From: Paroedura picta
Taxonomy: Eukaryota > Chordata > Lepidosauria > Squamata > Gekkonidae
Reading direction: 5' to 3'
Assembly: GCF_049243985.1 (NCBI RefSeq)
Contig: NC_135386.1
Coordinates: 5,850,501-5,914,500, forward strand
Length of the DNA stretch: 64,000 bases
This document shows, piece after piece, positions 24,130 through 35,085 of this stretch (its first letter is position 1; every line of letters begins with the position of its first letter). The translations under genes and the position numbers were made by a program. Below the pieces are notes generated by a model. The model saw only the letters and a list, made by a program, of their open reading frames with translations, was not told where the DNA came from and searched no databases.

Positions 24130-25702
24130 GTAAGGGCGCGGAGTGCCGTCAGCGGCCACGTCGGGCTACGCAAAAGTGGTCCTTAGGCGGATTTTGTACG
24201 GGTGGCGTTTTTAAAAATTAACGGCAGAATCGGGCAGGCGATGGTTAAGATGGGGGGCGGTCCTGATCCCCCTCCCCCACTTCCCTTATCTTTGGGGCTT
24301 CTCCGGCCGAGCTTTGGCAGGAGCTGTGGGGAAATGAAGAGAAAAACGTCTTTTCCCGTTTCAGTGTGAGGCCTGGTTCTCATGTGCGAGAAGCGGAGGT
24401 GGTAAAAGAGCGAGCGAGGTCGTGGGCATGGCAACACGACAGGTGGAGGAGGATCCCAGGTTGGAATGCTCCACTGTGTGAAAGAAGAAGGGGGGGGACA
24501 CCTTCTCCACAGGTAGAAAAACAGCATCGCAATTAATGGGAAGGGAAGGTAGAAGCTTTCTCCCCGTGGTGCTCGCTTTCTACTTGCGGGGAGGGGTGTT
24601 TTTTTAACACAAAAGAGCAATCGCGGTGAGCAGAAGAGCTGGGAAGATGGGCTCCTTACCTGGCTTCTGCTTACATCAGCATAAGCAGGTGAGTTGTTCT
24701 GGGGATGCCCCTCTCCCCTGTACTATATTATGTTAGCTTACTAGAAATCCAGGCTGTTATAGTCAAAACTTACTGTGTTTTGTATTCCACCCCCAAGTCA
24801 CTGAACAATTTTGGGTCCCCAGTGTGAAAGGTGAACTATAAATTAAAACAATAAAACGTAATAAATTCTACCACTTCCTTGAAGGCTCGTACTCAGCTGG
24901 CAGGTTTGTGCACTGTGTCTTCCCTTTACAAGGTACTTCCTTTATGCATGTTTGCAGAAACTCCTGTGTCACATTTCAGTTTGTTTTTCTATGTGGATAT
25001 CAGGATGTTGTGTACTGATTTCCCCACGCCTTTTTATACCCACCATAATTATGAGGTAGATTGGCAGGGGGCAGCTTGGAGTCATCTATCAGGCTTAGGT
25101 CTCCCTTATCTGAGCTTCTAACCATACTGTATTGGTTCATGAGTGTGGCGTAGTGACTGTTTCAAGGCCAGGTCCACCTGTCAGTCACAAACCCTGCCCT
25201 GGAAGGATCTTCCTCACTTTCCTGAAACACTGGGGGCAATGAGAAAAAATCGCTGAACTAAACCAAAGGATAAACTATACTGATTGCTTATGCCCTTTCT
25301 GAGTCGAATAATTACGCTGTCTGCGTAATGAAACGAGTGCCTGTGAAACAAGAACAGAAAGCTTTTCCTCTCGCTTAGGAAGAACCCCCTGACAGAGAGG
25401 ATGCAGGAAGACTAAGCAAGTTCAGTCTATAGTTATTAATCTGTGCAAGACAAGAACGGTAATATTTTCCGCTACCATCTAAAGATAGGAGCAGACTGCT
25501 TGCACGCTAGGTGGGCACCATAATCTTCAAGAATGCAAAGCCACATACTCCCATTTAGATTGTCACGTAAGATGAGCGGATAAGTAACAGGAAATTCTGC
25601 ACTTAATAGAGACTGAGCAGGTTGGTTGCTGTTTCTCTGGGTGAGGGCCAGGGTGACAGTTTGCATCCATGCAGAGAGCTGTCTGCTGCTTTTGTTTTGC
25701 TT

Positions 25703-25965
25703 CTGGATTGGTGGAGTGGTTAAGAGGGGCAGCTTCTAATCTGGTGAGCTAGGTCTGATTTCTTGCTCCTCCACATGCAGCCAGCTGGGTAACCTTGGGC
25801 TCGTCTCAGTGCTGATAGTGCTGTTCTGACTGAGCAGTCCTGTCAGAGCTCTCTCAGCCTCACCTACATCACAGGGTGTCTGTGGTAGGAAGAGGAAAGG
25901 AAGGCTATTGTAAGCTGCTTTGAGACTCCTTCAGGCAGTGAAAAGCAGGGTATGAAAACCAGTGT
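25703..25965 (+). mobile_element. tRNA-headed SINE
   Basis: A 'TGGTGGAGTGGTTAAGAGGG' head, 'CACATGCAGCCAGCTGGG' body, 'CACAGGGTGTCTG' segment and 'GAAAAGCAGGGTATGAAAACC' tail. Moderately diverged. Confidence 0.75.
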
Positions 25966-26228
25966 CTCTGCAGTAGCAAGCCCCAGTTTTGGAGCTTATT
26001 GTGTCAGTAAAGAGTGTGCCTTTGAAGTGAGTAGGGCTAGCACTTCCTTCCCTCTTGGGTAGCCCCAAGCAGCTCTCTCACAATCCAAACCCACAATCCA
26101 AATCCCTACTCTGCTGAGAAGCTCACTGGGTGACCTTGGGCCAACCACACCCCGGGTTTGCCCAACCTCACAGGATTGCTGTGTGGATAGAATCCGTACA
26201 TAAGTGCTGAAAAACTTCAGCCAATATT

Positions 26229-26420
26229 AATGCCGACCCCAGCAAGGGGTTTTCAAGGCAAGCGAGAAGCAGAGGTGGTTTACCATTACCTTCCTCTGCA
26301 GAGCCTTCCTTGGTGGCCTCCCTCCTTGGTGGTCTCCCTTCCAAGTACTGACACTGCAAGAGAAGGGTCTCCCTTCCAAGTATGGCAAGATAAGACTGCA
26401 CCAAGCTGCCTTCTCTCCCA
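26229..26420 (-). mobile_element. 5S-rRNA-derived SINE, rearranged copy C
   Basis: The reverse complement carries 'AGTACTTGGAAGGGAGACC' (5S-like head), 'CTGCAGAGGAAGGTAATGG', 'AAACCACCTCTGCTTCTC' and 'CTTGCCTTGAAAACCCC'. The head end is rearranged: 'TTGGTGGCCTCCC/TTGGTGGTCTCCC' and 'TCTCCCTTCCAAGTA' each occur twice, so short internal duplications are present. Confidence 0.65.
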
Positions 26421-28451
26421 AGGCTATAGCACCGGACAAGAGATGCATACTGCCTTGAACTCCATTGGCAGGGGAGGACACAATAAATATGTGCAAGTGA
26501 AGGAACGTGCAGCAAGAAGAACCGGTTATGACGGAGGCCTCCTGCGACTTGAAAACGTCAGCTCCAGCCCTGGTTTTCCCTCTTAATCAATCCGAGTATG
26601 ATTAGTGGTTGGTTGACTGTAAAGGAGCTTATGCTCAGATAAACTAAACAACCGAGGCAATCATAGCTGCTCTTCTTCCCTTTTAGTGATTGCAGCGGTT
26701 TCTTCCTTGTAGGGATGATCAGTCCCATGTGTTTCAGATTGTCAGATACTGCCTGTTGACTTATAAAGAAAACCCTGAATGCGGAAGAGGGGAGAAAGGC
26801 CTGTCTCCACCGCCGAACTTCCTTCTGCCACATGTGTGATTTTAGTTCCCTTTAGTATACGTGACGGCAGTGTTGCTTCATTTTGGACAAGCTTCATTGG
26901 AAGCTTCATTTTGGCACTGCTTGCCAGTATAAACCTGTGCTGGGGGAAAGTGCTTGAGCTTTGTGCTTTGGCTAGTCACATTTGAATCCGGGGCCGCTCC
27001 TTCCTCATAAATCAGCACACGAGGGCTTGACACTATCTAATATTGTTTTTTAGAGTGGATTGTTTTAACATATTGTAACTCGTCCTGAGCTATTAGGAAG
27101 GGTGGGAAATAAGAGTCAAGATTATTATTATTTTAAATGCCATAGAGTCTAACGTGGCAGGGTGAACGCTCACTGTCTTGTGCCTTTTACTGCCTTTTGG
27201 AGACTTGGTCTCGGGCCAATATAACTGCAGAGCTACAGTTCTGGGCTGAACAAACTTCTGGATGAGCTCCAAGTCTCGTTTCCACATAGGATAAGGTGGC
27301 AAATTATCTTTGGAAGCCTCTAGGTTTGCATGACTTGACAGCACTTACACACACAAAGACATACAGATAGAGATTCCAGAGCAATTTCCTTGCAGAGGGA
27401 TAGTTGTACTCTTAGCGGTGCTCTTAAATGTAATCGACAATAGATGCTTGGGCTATCATACACTCAAGCAGCCTATGGAATGACAGTCTGTTGCTCCCCT
27501 TCTATGTACAAATTCCCGGTCCTCATAAAAGGGACACTGCGGAATCCATTCCAGTATATCCCAGCCCAGTTTAGAGAGAAGGGGTAGGTAGATTTGATGC
27601 CGTTCTTGGGACTGGAAATGGAGGTTGTGCCAAGAACTGCAGCCTCTCCCCGAAAAATTCTCCCCCTCCCACTTTTCCTGTAAACTGACTTTCCTGCACA
27701 CTGGGGGGGGGGGGGATCCTGGCTGTTTCCCAGCCCTGGCAGGGGCAGAAAAACAAGGAGAAAGGATGTGCGTGAGAATGCCTGAACGATGCCGATGACC
27801 CCAAATCGGACTGCCACGTTCAGCAGCCATCCTGCCTCCAACATAAAGCCCAGTTTGACTCGCAAAGCTCTGAAAAAAGTCCATTGAATCCAAGAGAAGG
27901 CGGCTGTGGAATTTCCCCCCCCTCCTCCTGCCGTGGGTTTTCCTAGGAGAAAGGCAGGCATTCCTTTAGAACTGCTCCGAAAAGAATCATCCTAAAGTTT
28001 CCACTTGTCGGGGGTACATTTCTGTAGCACGTTTGTTATCTACCAGCTCGGCTTTTAAAAATACCCTTGATGACTAAAGGAGCCGGCAGATTCTTGAACA
28101 GCCTCCTTTATGCCCACATTTAGTTTGCGGTGTGATGCAGGCCTCCATCATGAAGTTGATCCAATTTTCTCTTTAGCTAGAGGAAGAGAACAGATGGTGT
28201 TTCAGACACTGGCCCCCCTTGGACCATCACTGCCTTGCACGAGGATGAACTTTGAGGAGCTCTACCACCGCCTGCATCTTGGCTGTAACCTTTGGCAGTT
28301 GTTTATTGCACTGACATAGGTAAAACTGTTGCGCACCCTTTATGGAGCCGTACTTGTGATCATATTCCTGTCCTTAACACCAGCCCCTCTTGCAGGAGTT
28401 GTCGCTGATTCTATTTAAACAAACTTGTTCTCCTTTAAAAAAAAATTTCAA

Positions 28452-28612
28452 GTCAGCTAGATTCAAGCATAGTAGTACCTTAGAGATGAACAAGATTTTG
28501 AAGGTATGAACTTGGATTCTCAGATGTTCATACTACTCTAAGGTGCTCCTGGACTCAAATCTAGCTCTTCTATTGCAGACCAACTTGGCTACCCTCTGAA
28601 ACTTAAAACAGG
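28452..28612. repeat. Palindromic dispersed repeat (unclassified)
   Basis: The left half ('TAGTACCTTAGAGATGAACAAGATTTTGAAGG' type) and the right half ('CTAAGGTGCTCCTGGACTC', 'GCAGACCAACTTGGCTACC') are near inverted copies. The same family occurs at 51.04, 54.26, 56.36 and 61.29 kb. Family name not assigned. Confidence 0.5.
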
Positions 28613-28629
28613 TGGCCTCATTCTATAAC

Positions 28630-28722
28630 TCATTCATGGATGCTTTGGGCCGATCCTGCATTGAGCAGATGGTTGGACCCGATGTATGGCCCCTCCCAAT
28701 TCTGATTCTATGATTCTGCAAC
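28630..28722 (+). mobile_element. CR1 3'-end fragment
   Basis: 'CGATCCTGCATTGAGCAGATGG' type sequence followed by 'ATTCTGATTCTATGATTCTG', the CR1 3' terminus. It ends about 75 bases upstream of the SENP8 coding-exon acceptor. Confidence 0.65.
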
Positions 28723-28798
28723 TGCGTTGGCCATAGTGGGAAAGAATGTGACCTGTTCTAACCATTCTCCGCCCTTTCTTCCCTCTTTATCATTTTAG

Positions 28799-28840
28799 GC
28801 ATCGGACTCTCCCTAGTTTCCGTGACTCCGCCTGCCTAGA
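28799..28840 (+). other. SENP8 5' UTR part of the coding exon
   Basis: Begins after the acceptor (pyrimidine-rich CTTTCTTCCCTC then TTATCATTTTAG) and runs 42 bases to the start codon. It contains the TAG that would close the proposed spliced uORF. Confidence 0.6.
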
Positions 28841-29476
28841 ATGGACCCTGTTGTCCTCAGTTACATGGACAGTTTGCTGAGACAATCGGACATTTTGTTA
28901 CTGGACCCTCCCTGCTGGCTCAACGACCACATCATCGGCTTTGCCTTCGAGTACTTTGCCAGCGAGCAGTTCCGCGACGTCTCCGACCACGTGTGCTTCA
29001 TCGGGCCCGAGGTGGCCCAGTTCATCAAGTGCGCCAGCAGCCAGGAGGAAATGGGCCTGTTTCTGGAGCCCCTGAACCTCCCCCAAAAGAAAGCCGTGTT
29101 CCTGGCCATCAACGACAACTCCAGTCAGGCCGCCGGGGGCACCCACTGGAGCCTCTTGGTCTACTTCCGGGACGAGCACTGCTTTGCTCACTACGATTCC
29201 CATACGAGGTGCAACTCCGTCCACGCCAGGCAGGTTGCGGGGAAGCTGGAGGCCTTCCTGGGCAAGAGAGGCAAGGCCTCCTTTGCTGAGGAGAAGGCCC
29301 CCGCCCAGCAGAACAGCTACGACTGCGGGATGTACGTCATCTGCAACACAGAGGCTCTGTGTGGAGCCTATTTCCAGGCCCGGCAGGAGCCCCTCCTGCA
29401 GCTCCTGACTCCCTCCTACATAACGCAGAAGAGGAAAGAATGGAAGGATCTCATTGCGAAGCTCTCTCAGAAGTGA
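28841..29476 (+). CDS. SENP8: SENP8, NEDD8-specific cysteine protease (DEN1/NEDP1)
   Basis: The complete 211-residue ULP/SENP-family (C48) protease matches human SENP8 nearly end to end (human 212 residues). Known role: it matures the NEDD8 precursor and removes NEDD8 from non-cullin targets. Visible catalytic residues are His102 (GGTHWSLL), Asp119 (HYDSH) and Cys162 (NSYDCGMYV), with Gln156 as the oxyanion-hole residue. The N-terminal WLNDHIIGF motif is intact. Relative to human, one residue is missing in the loop near 142-148, which shifts the nucleophile from 163 to 162. The whole frame lies in one exon, as in mammals. The start is chosen by full alignment with the family N-terminus (MDPVVLSYMDSLLRQSD) and a good context (A at -3, G at +4). 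The codons are GC-rich compared with the flanks. Nothing suggests inactivation. Confidence 0.97.
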   Translation: MDPVVLSYMDSLLRQSDILLLDPPCWLNDHIIGFAFEYFASEQFRDVSDHVCFIGPEVAQFIKCASSQEEMGLFLEPLNLPQKKAVFLAINDNSSQAAGGTHWSLLVYFRDEHCFAHYDSHTRCNSVHARQVAGKLEAFLGKRGKASFAEEKAPAQQNSYDCGMYVICNTEALCGAYFQARQEPLLQLLTPSYITQKRKEWKDLIAKLSQK

Positions 29477-30372
29477 CTTGCCCCCACCCCAGTGCCTGAC
29501 TAAGAAGCTGAGCTTGGACTTGCCATGCAGAGAGAACGCCTTTGCCTTTCCAGTGTCGCGGGGAACTTCAGCGTCCTCTCCGAGGTGGGCAGTTACAGCT
29601 TAGGCCCCGTGTTAAATCTCCCATCGTCAGAAAGGCTGCCTGCAACGCCTCCTTTTCCTACATGTGGGGACCGGGATTCAGCAACAGCGGAGCAGGTTTC
29701 AGCAGTCCTCTTCTGAGGTCGCGCCAGACAAGGCGATACCATGCTATTATACCGCAACAAAGCTTGCCTGAAAATGCAGGACTACAACTCTTGTCATTGC
29801 TCTGTTTTTTGTTTTCTTCTTCTCCTCCTCCTGAGGACGGATTACAGGGGGAAAGAGCTGCTTGGTTTGGATCGAGTGCTCGGTCTGCCTTGCAAGAGAG
29901 TGCCGATCGCAGAAGGCACGGTGCTGCAGAACTTGGATAAATGTTAGGCTGGACAGCCAAGAGAAGGTAGCGCTCTGTTCAACTGTAGCAGCTTGCTGTT
30001 TCTGCTTCTTTAACCATCATGGGGAAGGCACTGGCAAACCACCCCGTATTGAGTCTGCCATGAAAACGCTGGAGGGCGTCACCCCAAGGGTCAGACATGA
30101 CCTGGTGCTTGCACAGGGGATACCTTTACCTTTACCTTTAACCATCTATGAATTCCAGCTCTCCAAAGAGGCTGTGATGGAATATGTGGGCGGGGGGTGG
30201 GGGGGTGGAGGGAGACAGTTCCAGTACCTAGAATGGGAAGAAGCAGAAATCTATACAACCTGAGCATAGGAGAGTTTTGGGTGTATTTTTTCTCTCCTCT
30301 GTACATCACTTTGAGCACTTTTGGACTGGAAAAGTGACTGTAATGCACATTAAACACACTATTTAACTGGAA
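29477..30372 (+). other. SENP8 3' UTR (inferred)
   Basis: ATTAAA at 30,349-30,354 is followed by a GT-rich stretch (GTATTGTGTGG), a credible poly(A) signal. The canonical AATAAA is absent between the stop and this point. A 5'-truncated Sauria SINE lies inside at 30,019-30,141. The end position is inferred. Confidence 0.5.
30019..30141 (+). mobile_element. 5'-truncated Sauria SINE in the SENP8 3' UTR
   Basis: Only the 3' part is present (GGGGAAGGCACTGGCAAACC to the ACCTTTACCTTTACCTTTA tail). It is flanked by CTTTAACCATC (30,008-30,018 and 30,136-30,146), an 11-base target duplication overlapping the tail. The match to the 4.9-kb copy is close, so it is probably young. Confidence 0.8.
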
Positions 30373-30545
30373 TGTATTGTGTGGCATGCAAATCCCAGAA
30401 AGTTCTTCTTCCTAAATATACTTGTGACCCCATAGACAAGCATTTTTGGGGCCAATGCTTATGAAAGCAAGAGGGCCCTTCTGTTCCTTATCCCAAAGTT
30501 TGGTATGGGCATGGCTTGACTCATTTCAGTTTCAGTTGTTACTAG

Positions 30546-30935
30546 GAGCCAGCTGGGTGTAGTGGTTAAAAGTGGCGACTTCTAATCTGGAGAGCTGGGT
30601 TTGATCCGCCCCCCTCCCCATGGAGCCCAGGCAGGGCAGCCTTGCGTTAAGTGTCAAGATGACAGACTAGACTCTTCCCAGTTTATCAGTACTTGCTGAC
30701 ATCTCCATGAGATGCGGGAAATAAATCCAGCTCACATGGAGCCAGCCGGGTGACCTTGGGCTTGTCACAGCTCTGATAGAGCTGTTCTGACCGAGCAGTG
30801 ATATCAGGGCTCTCTCAGCCTCACCTCCCTCACAGGGTATCTCTTGTGGGGAGAGGAAAGTGAAGGCGAATGTAAGCTGCTCCGAGACTAACGCTGGTAG
30901 AGAAAAGTGGCATATAAGAACCAACTCTTTTTAAG
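30546..30935 (+). mobile_element. tRNA-headed SINE interrupted by about 115 bases
   Basis: The head 'GAGCCAGCTGGGTGTAGTGG' and box region run to about 30,605. Unrelated sequence follows, then the SINE body resumes at 'GGAGCCAGCCGGGTGACC' (about 30,737) and ends with 'AAGAACCAACTCTTTTT'. Either an insertion or two neighbouring fragments. Confidence 0.65.
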
Positions 30936-33483
30936 TTTTCAACTCCACTGTCCTATAAATTTGAGTTCAGCAGCTGAATTCGGTCTTGTCCTGGTTCTGA
31001 AAGCAACAGCAGTGGACCTCATCCAGGCAATCGTGATGACATGGCACAGGAGAAGCCGTCCCTCAAAGGAAGCTCTTAGGTGAAATGCAGGCTGAAAGCT
31101 CTAGGGTGGCAAGGAGCTCCCACTCTTGAGCCCCGTGGTACAGGAGGCTCCCCTGCTGAGGGATACCGTGATGGGCCAGCCCTCAGAAATCTGCTTTTCC
31201 ACGCACAGTGGCACATGAATGCATGACAAGCACCAACTGAAGACGCTGCTTGTCCTGTGAGCTCCAGGTGGCTCGCAGAGGGGTGGGGAGGGAGTAAGCA
31301 CCTTACTCCCAAACTGCCTTCCAGCTGCTTGCGCAGTGCAATCTCCTGGAACAGCTCCCAAGACCAGGGTCTTTCTCGCCACATCAAGCCATTCGACAAT
31401 GGGAAAAAGTTATTCAAGGGAGCTATGGGATCGCCAGAGGCCCCTGAAGTGAAACTTGTAAGCCCCTGGGCAAGCAGACACAGCAAATTGTGTTTCAGGA
31501 CCCCCCCCCCCCCAAAAGCATTAGGTTGTATGAAATGTATCATTGGCTAGGGGATTCCTTCTACAAAACTGGCTCCAGGGAGAAGGCCCAAGCAGCACCC
31601 TCCGCTGCCCACACTTCCTACACATCCTGCCCGGCCTTCCCCTGCTCTCCTGGGGCACGCCCACAAGCTCTCGCGCAGGTCAGCCGAAAGCCCTTTGGCC
31701 TCCAGAGCAGCCTTTCTCACCCTCCAGCAGCTTCCAGTTTTATGAATGGATTGTTAGAGCCTCCTCTGTAAACACCGTCAAGCCCTTGCTGCGTTGCACT
31801 TTCGATAGCCTCAGATATTTAACAGAAGCCCGGCACACCGGAAAAACCTGCTGCATTCTCCCCCGGCGGACAGAGACTGTCACTGAGGAAGCAACACTCA
31901 CTCAGATCCGTCTGCAGCCAGAGGGGCCATTGCACCCCGACTACCTACCAGCTGAGGAGGCAGGGCTGGCCTGGAGGGCATGGCGGCTGGGAAAAGCCCC
32001 CGCCCGAAAATTAGAGGGCTCTTTTCCCCTCTTACCTTGCTTGGGCCAGGGCAGTTCTCCCGGATGGTTAGCTTTGGCAGGGCTACAGTCAGAACTGGCT
32101 TCAAACAAAGTGAACAGAGGCCCTCCTGCTTTTTTGTATCCTGGATCTCGGCTTTGCTGAATCCCAAAAGGCTTGGCGAACGTTAGCGGTTGTGGGTAGA
32201 TCCTGACAAGCCCCGATTGACACAATTACAGTGAGAAATGGTGTTTTCCCCACTTTGGTGCGTACGCCGGTAGATGCTGACACCCCCGTGCAGCTGACTG
32301 TCAGATTTCGCCGTCACTGCCCCTGCATTTTCTGAGCGTTCGTGATGTCTGCCCGAGGTTTAGCAGCATCCAGCCACGACATTCGCACTACAACCCAAGC
32401 CAGCCGGCTCCTCCCAGTTTGGTTGCGTGGGCCAAAGGGCAAGGAGGGCTTTTGGAACAAAACCAACCAACAATAAAACAGAGCATGCTCTCTTCTTGCT
32501 GCGTCATTCCCCACGTTTCTGCCGGGCTTCTGAACTAAGGTAGGGGTATCAGGAAGCTTTTGCAGCTTCCTTATACCCAGCAGTGCCGTAGCATTTTTCT
32601 TGTTGATGCCACGTTTTCTTTTTTCTTTTCTTTTTTTTTTGGGGGGGGTCAGCAAATCCGAGATAATAGAAAACCTCTTAAAAGTAGGAAGGGGAGGGAA
32701 AAGTCCCTGCCATTAAGCAGATATCCCCCCCCCCCCCAAGAATAAGAAAGGTTCACTAAAATGAGTCAGTAGTACTACAGAATATTTAGGTCTACTGGGT
32801 TCAGTGTGGTTTCGGCCCATCCGGTTTTTCCTCTGGCTCATCCTTCGCGCTGGCGCTTTGATGGCTTTTAATTTTTAACCAGGGCAGCCAACCAGCCCAA
32901 GCCCAGCTCCTTTCCTGCCTTTACCTTGAGCCAGCACAGCTGCTGCTACTTTCCAGCAGTCAAGGGGTGTGGGAGCCAGGGGACGGTGCTCTCTGACTTT
33001 CCCCCACCGGAGGACGGCTGCTGCCCTCTAGTGTGCATCGAAGGGATGAAGCTTTTAAAAACAAAAAAAAAAAACCCACTTAATCTTTTAATAATCCAGG
33101 GAGTCAAGCCTAAATCACCCTAGCCTGAAATCCAAAGGACTGCCTCACCTTCTGCCCGGTGCAGACTTTGGTTGCAAGCTCAGGCATGTGCAAATTCAAA
33201 ACCTCACCCCAAAGCTTGGCCGAACAGCTCTTCCAAAGGGCAACCTTCATTGGCTACAAACTCCTCCCCACAAACCGCCCCCAACGCCTTGGAACTACCC
33301 AAAGAAGTCACGGCTTACAATACTGGATACTGTGGAATTTCAACCATTTGTATACTGTGGGCTAGATTAAAAAAAAAAAAACTACAAGCAACACACATGC
33401 ATCCCTGATAAAGCCCTAAACCAGAGATGGCCACACTGTAACTCTCCAGATGTCACAGAATCATAGAGTTGGGTCATCTAGTC

Positions 33484-33556
33484 CAGGGGTAGTCAACCTG
33501 TGGTCCTCCAGATGTTCATGGACTACAATTCCCAGGAGCCCCTGCCAGCATTTGCT
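33484..33556 (+). mobile_element. hAT-like MITE, left half
   Basis: CAGGGGTAGTCAACCTGTGG start, then 'CATGGACTACAATTCCCAGG' and the 'CCTGCCAGCA' centre. The right arm is missing, unlike the complete copy at 15.04 kb. Confidence 0.65.
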
Positions 33557-33787
33557 TGTGGAATGGATCCTCAAGGACGCCTAAAGCAACCTGCTCAATG
33601 GAACCATCTGCCTGAAGCGCATTTTAAAATGATGGGCGGGGTGTGGAGGCAGCCTGTGCATCTGCTAGGATACTCCCCTGACCTCCACAAGCATGAGTCC
33701 CGAAAATAGCAATTTGTGCCTGTGTCCTGAAGGGTCTTACACTTCAAGGTAGGAAATAAAAGAAACAGCAGTGCTCGCCCACGACAA

Positions 33788-34030
33788 AAGTAATGATAAT
33801 ACTTTAGTATTTATATAGCACTTTCCCAAAGTGTTCGAAGCGCTTCACAATACAGTTGTTCAGCAATCCTTACAACAACCTTGTAAGGTAGGACAGTACT
33901 TGCCCCATGTCACAGATGGGGGACCCCCGTCCAGGCTGAGGGGACAGTGGCTCACCAAAGGCCAACCAGCGAATTCACGGCCCGTGCCAAAATTTGAACT
34001 GGGGAGGGGCTTTGGCTCATAGCTCACGTA
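33788..34030 (+). repeat. MIR/L2-like repeat
   Basis: 'TATTTATATAGCACTTTC', 'GCGCTTCACAATAC', 'CCTTGTAAGGTAGG' and 'CACAGATGGGGGAC', in this order, resemble the conserved core and 3' part of old MIR/L2-type retroposons found across amniotes. Heavily diverged; exact family uncertain. Confidence 0.4.
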
Positions 34031-35029
34031 CTGTGCCAGAGCACAAACCCGTGGGAGTTCTAGAAAAATGCTCCAAAGAGCAATCGGCATCAGTCGGGTT
34101 CTCTTGGCACTTCGAGGAACGGCTGGCCCCCCCACCACCTCTGTTACCCACCACCTCTCCCTCCTGGGCAGCACCCCCTGCCAAGGGCACCGTGACCATA
34201 CCGCCAAGACAACGCACCAGTAAACAAAGGACTTTGTCTTAGCAGCACTTCCCCCCACCCAATAAATCAGCAACAAATATTACATTTACATCCCCCCCTC
34301 CCAATACACACACACACACACACAAAACATGGGAGGTCTGGACAGACAGACACGGAACACCTGAGACGTTATTGCTAAATGCGGAGTCCGCTGGGCTGGC
34401 CCGCAGCCCCGTAGACCTCCGGTAGGGGCAGGGGAGAGCAGAAGAGACTTGAAGGTTTGTTCGGAAGGACCCTCCCGCACATGCCTGGCCCGGACCTCTC
34501 CATGCCTGCTCAGGCAAGGTTTGGTCTCTGTCACTCGGCAGAGTTCCACATTGGGTCGTTGAGGGATTCTAGCAAAAGTCCACTGCTTGGATTAACAGTC
34601 TGAGCGAACGGTGGGAAAGCTCATCAGTAAAGACAGTCGTGCTGGTCTTCCTGGCAAACACGGGAGCCTCGGGATGCATTTCTGTGGCTCCTCCCAGTTC
34701 CCACACCCCGTGACCAGCACGCGGCATGCACTGCCCTGCCTTCCTGCCTTGGCACATGAAATGGGATTTCTCTGCACCGCACAGGCAATGCAGGAGGAGT
34801 ACCGGGGAGGGAGGGGGGTTAAGTCAATGAGGAAATAAGAGAGATCCCTGAAGGTAGAAAGGAGTTGGGGGAGGAAAACGCCTGGATCCCACCCAGCGGC
34901 CCTTCGGCCCCCTGAAGCCTGAGCCCTGCTCCCTCCCCCCAGCCTGGGTTGGGTTGGTCTGGTCCCAAGACGATGGACAAGGCAAAGACACGCCTTCCCC
35001 CACATCACACCTTGGACAGGAGGGGCCGG

Positions 35030-35085
35030 AAGTGAAGCCAGGGCCTTATAAGTGCAAACTACCCGCTCTACCACGGCCCTTTGTC
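35030..35085 (-). repeat. Diverged tRNA-type SINE head
   Basis: The reverse complement reads roughly 'GGGCCGTGGTAGAGCGGGTA', then a degraded B-box region. Only the head is recognisable. Confidence 0.3.

Larger units (their letters stand above)
23150..24200. promoter_or_regulatory. CpG island, bidirectional MYO9A/SENP8 promoter
   Basis: This is the only strongly CpG-rich kilobase in the window. It contains an NRF1-type palindrome GCGCATGCGC (23712-23721), a second NRF1-like GCGCGTGCGC (23917-23926) and several GC boxes. There is no clear TATA box. Splice donors point outward on both strands (23,518 minus, 24,130 plus), 610 bases apart. In mammals MYO9A and SENP8 start head to head, so a shared housekeeping-type promoter is the natural reading. 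A T-rich run lies at about 23,969-23,997, on the SENP8 side. Confidence 0.8.
24130..28798 (+). other. SENP8 5' intron
   Basis: Bounded by the donor GTAAGG at 24,130 and the acceptor TATCATTTTAG ending at 28,798. Apart from the repeats listed (25.70, 26.23, 28.45 and 28.63 kb), I see no gene or conserved motif. Alternative 5' exons could lie here but I cannot identify them. Confidence 0.5.

Noticed and set aside
23409-24186. Overlapping open frames of 175-229 codons in the CpG island on both strands
   Set aside because: GC-rich sequence has few stop codons. The frames overlap each other in several registers, have low-complexity Arg/Pro/Gly-rich translations and no domain.
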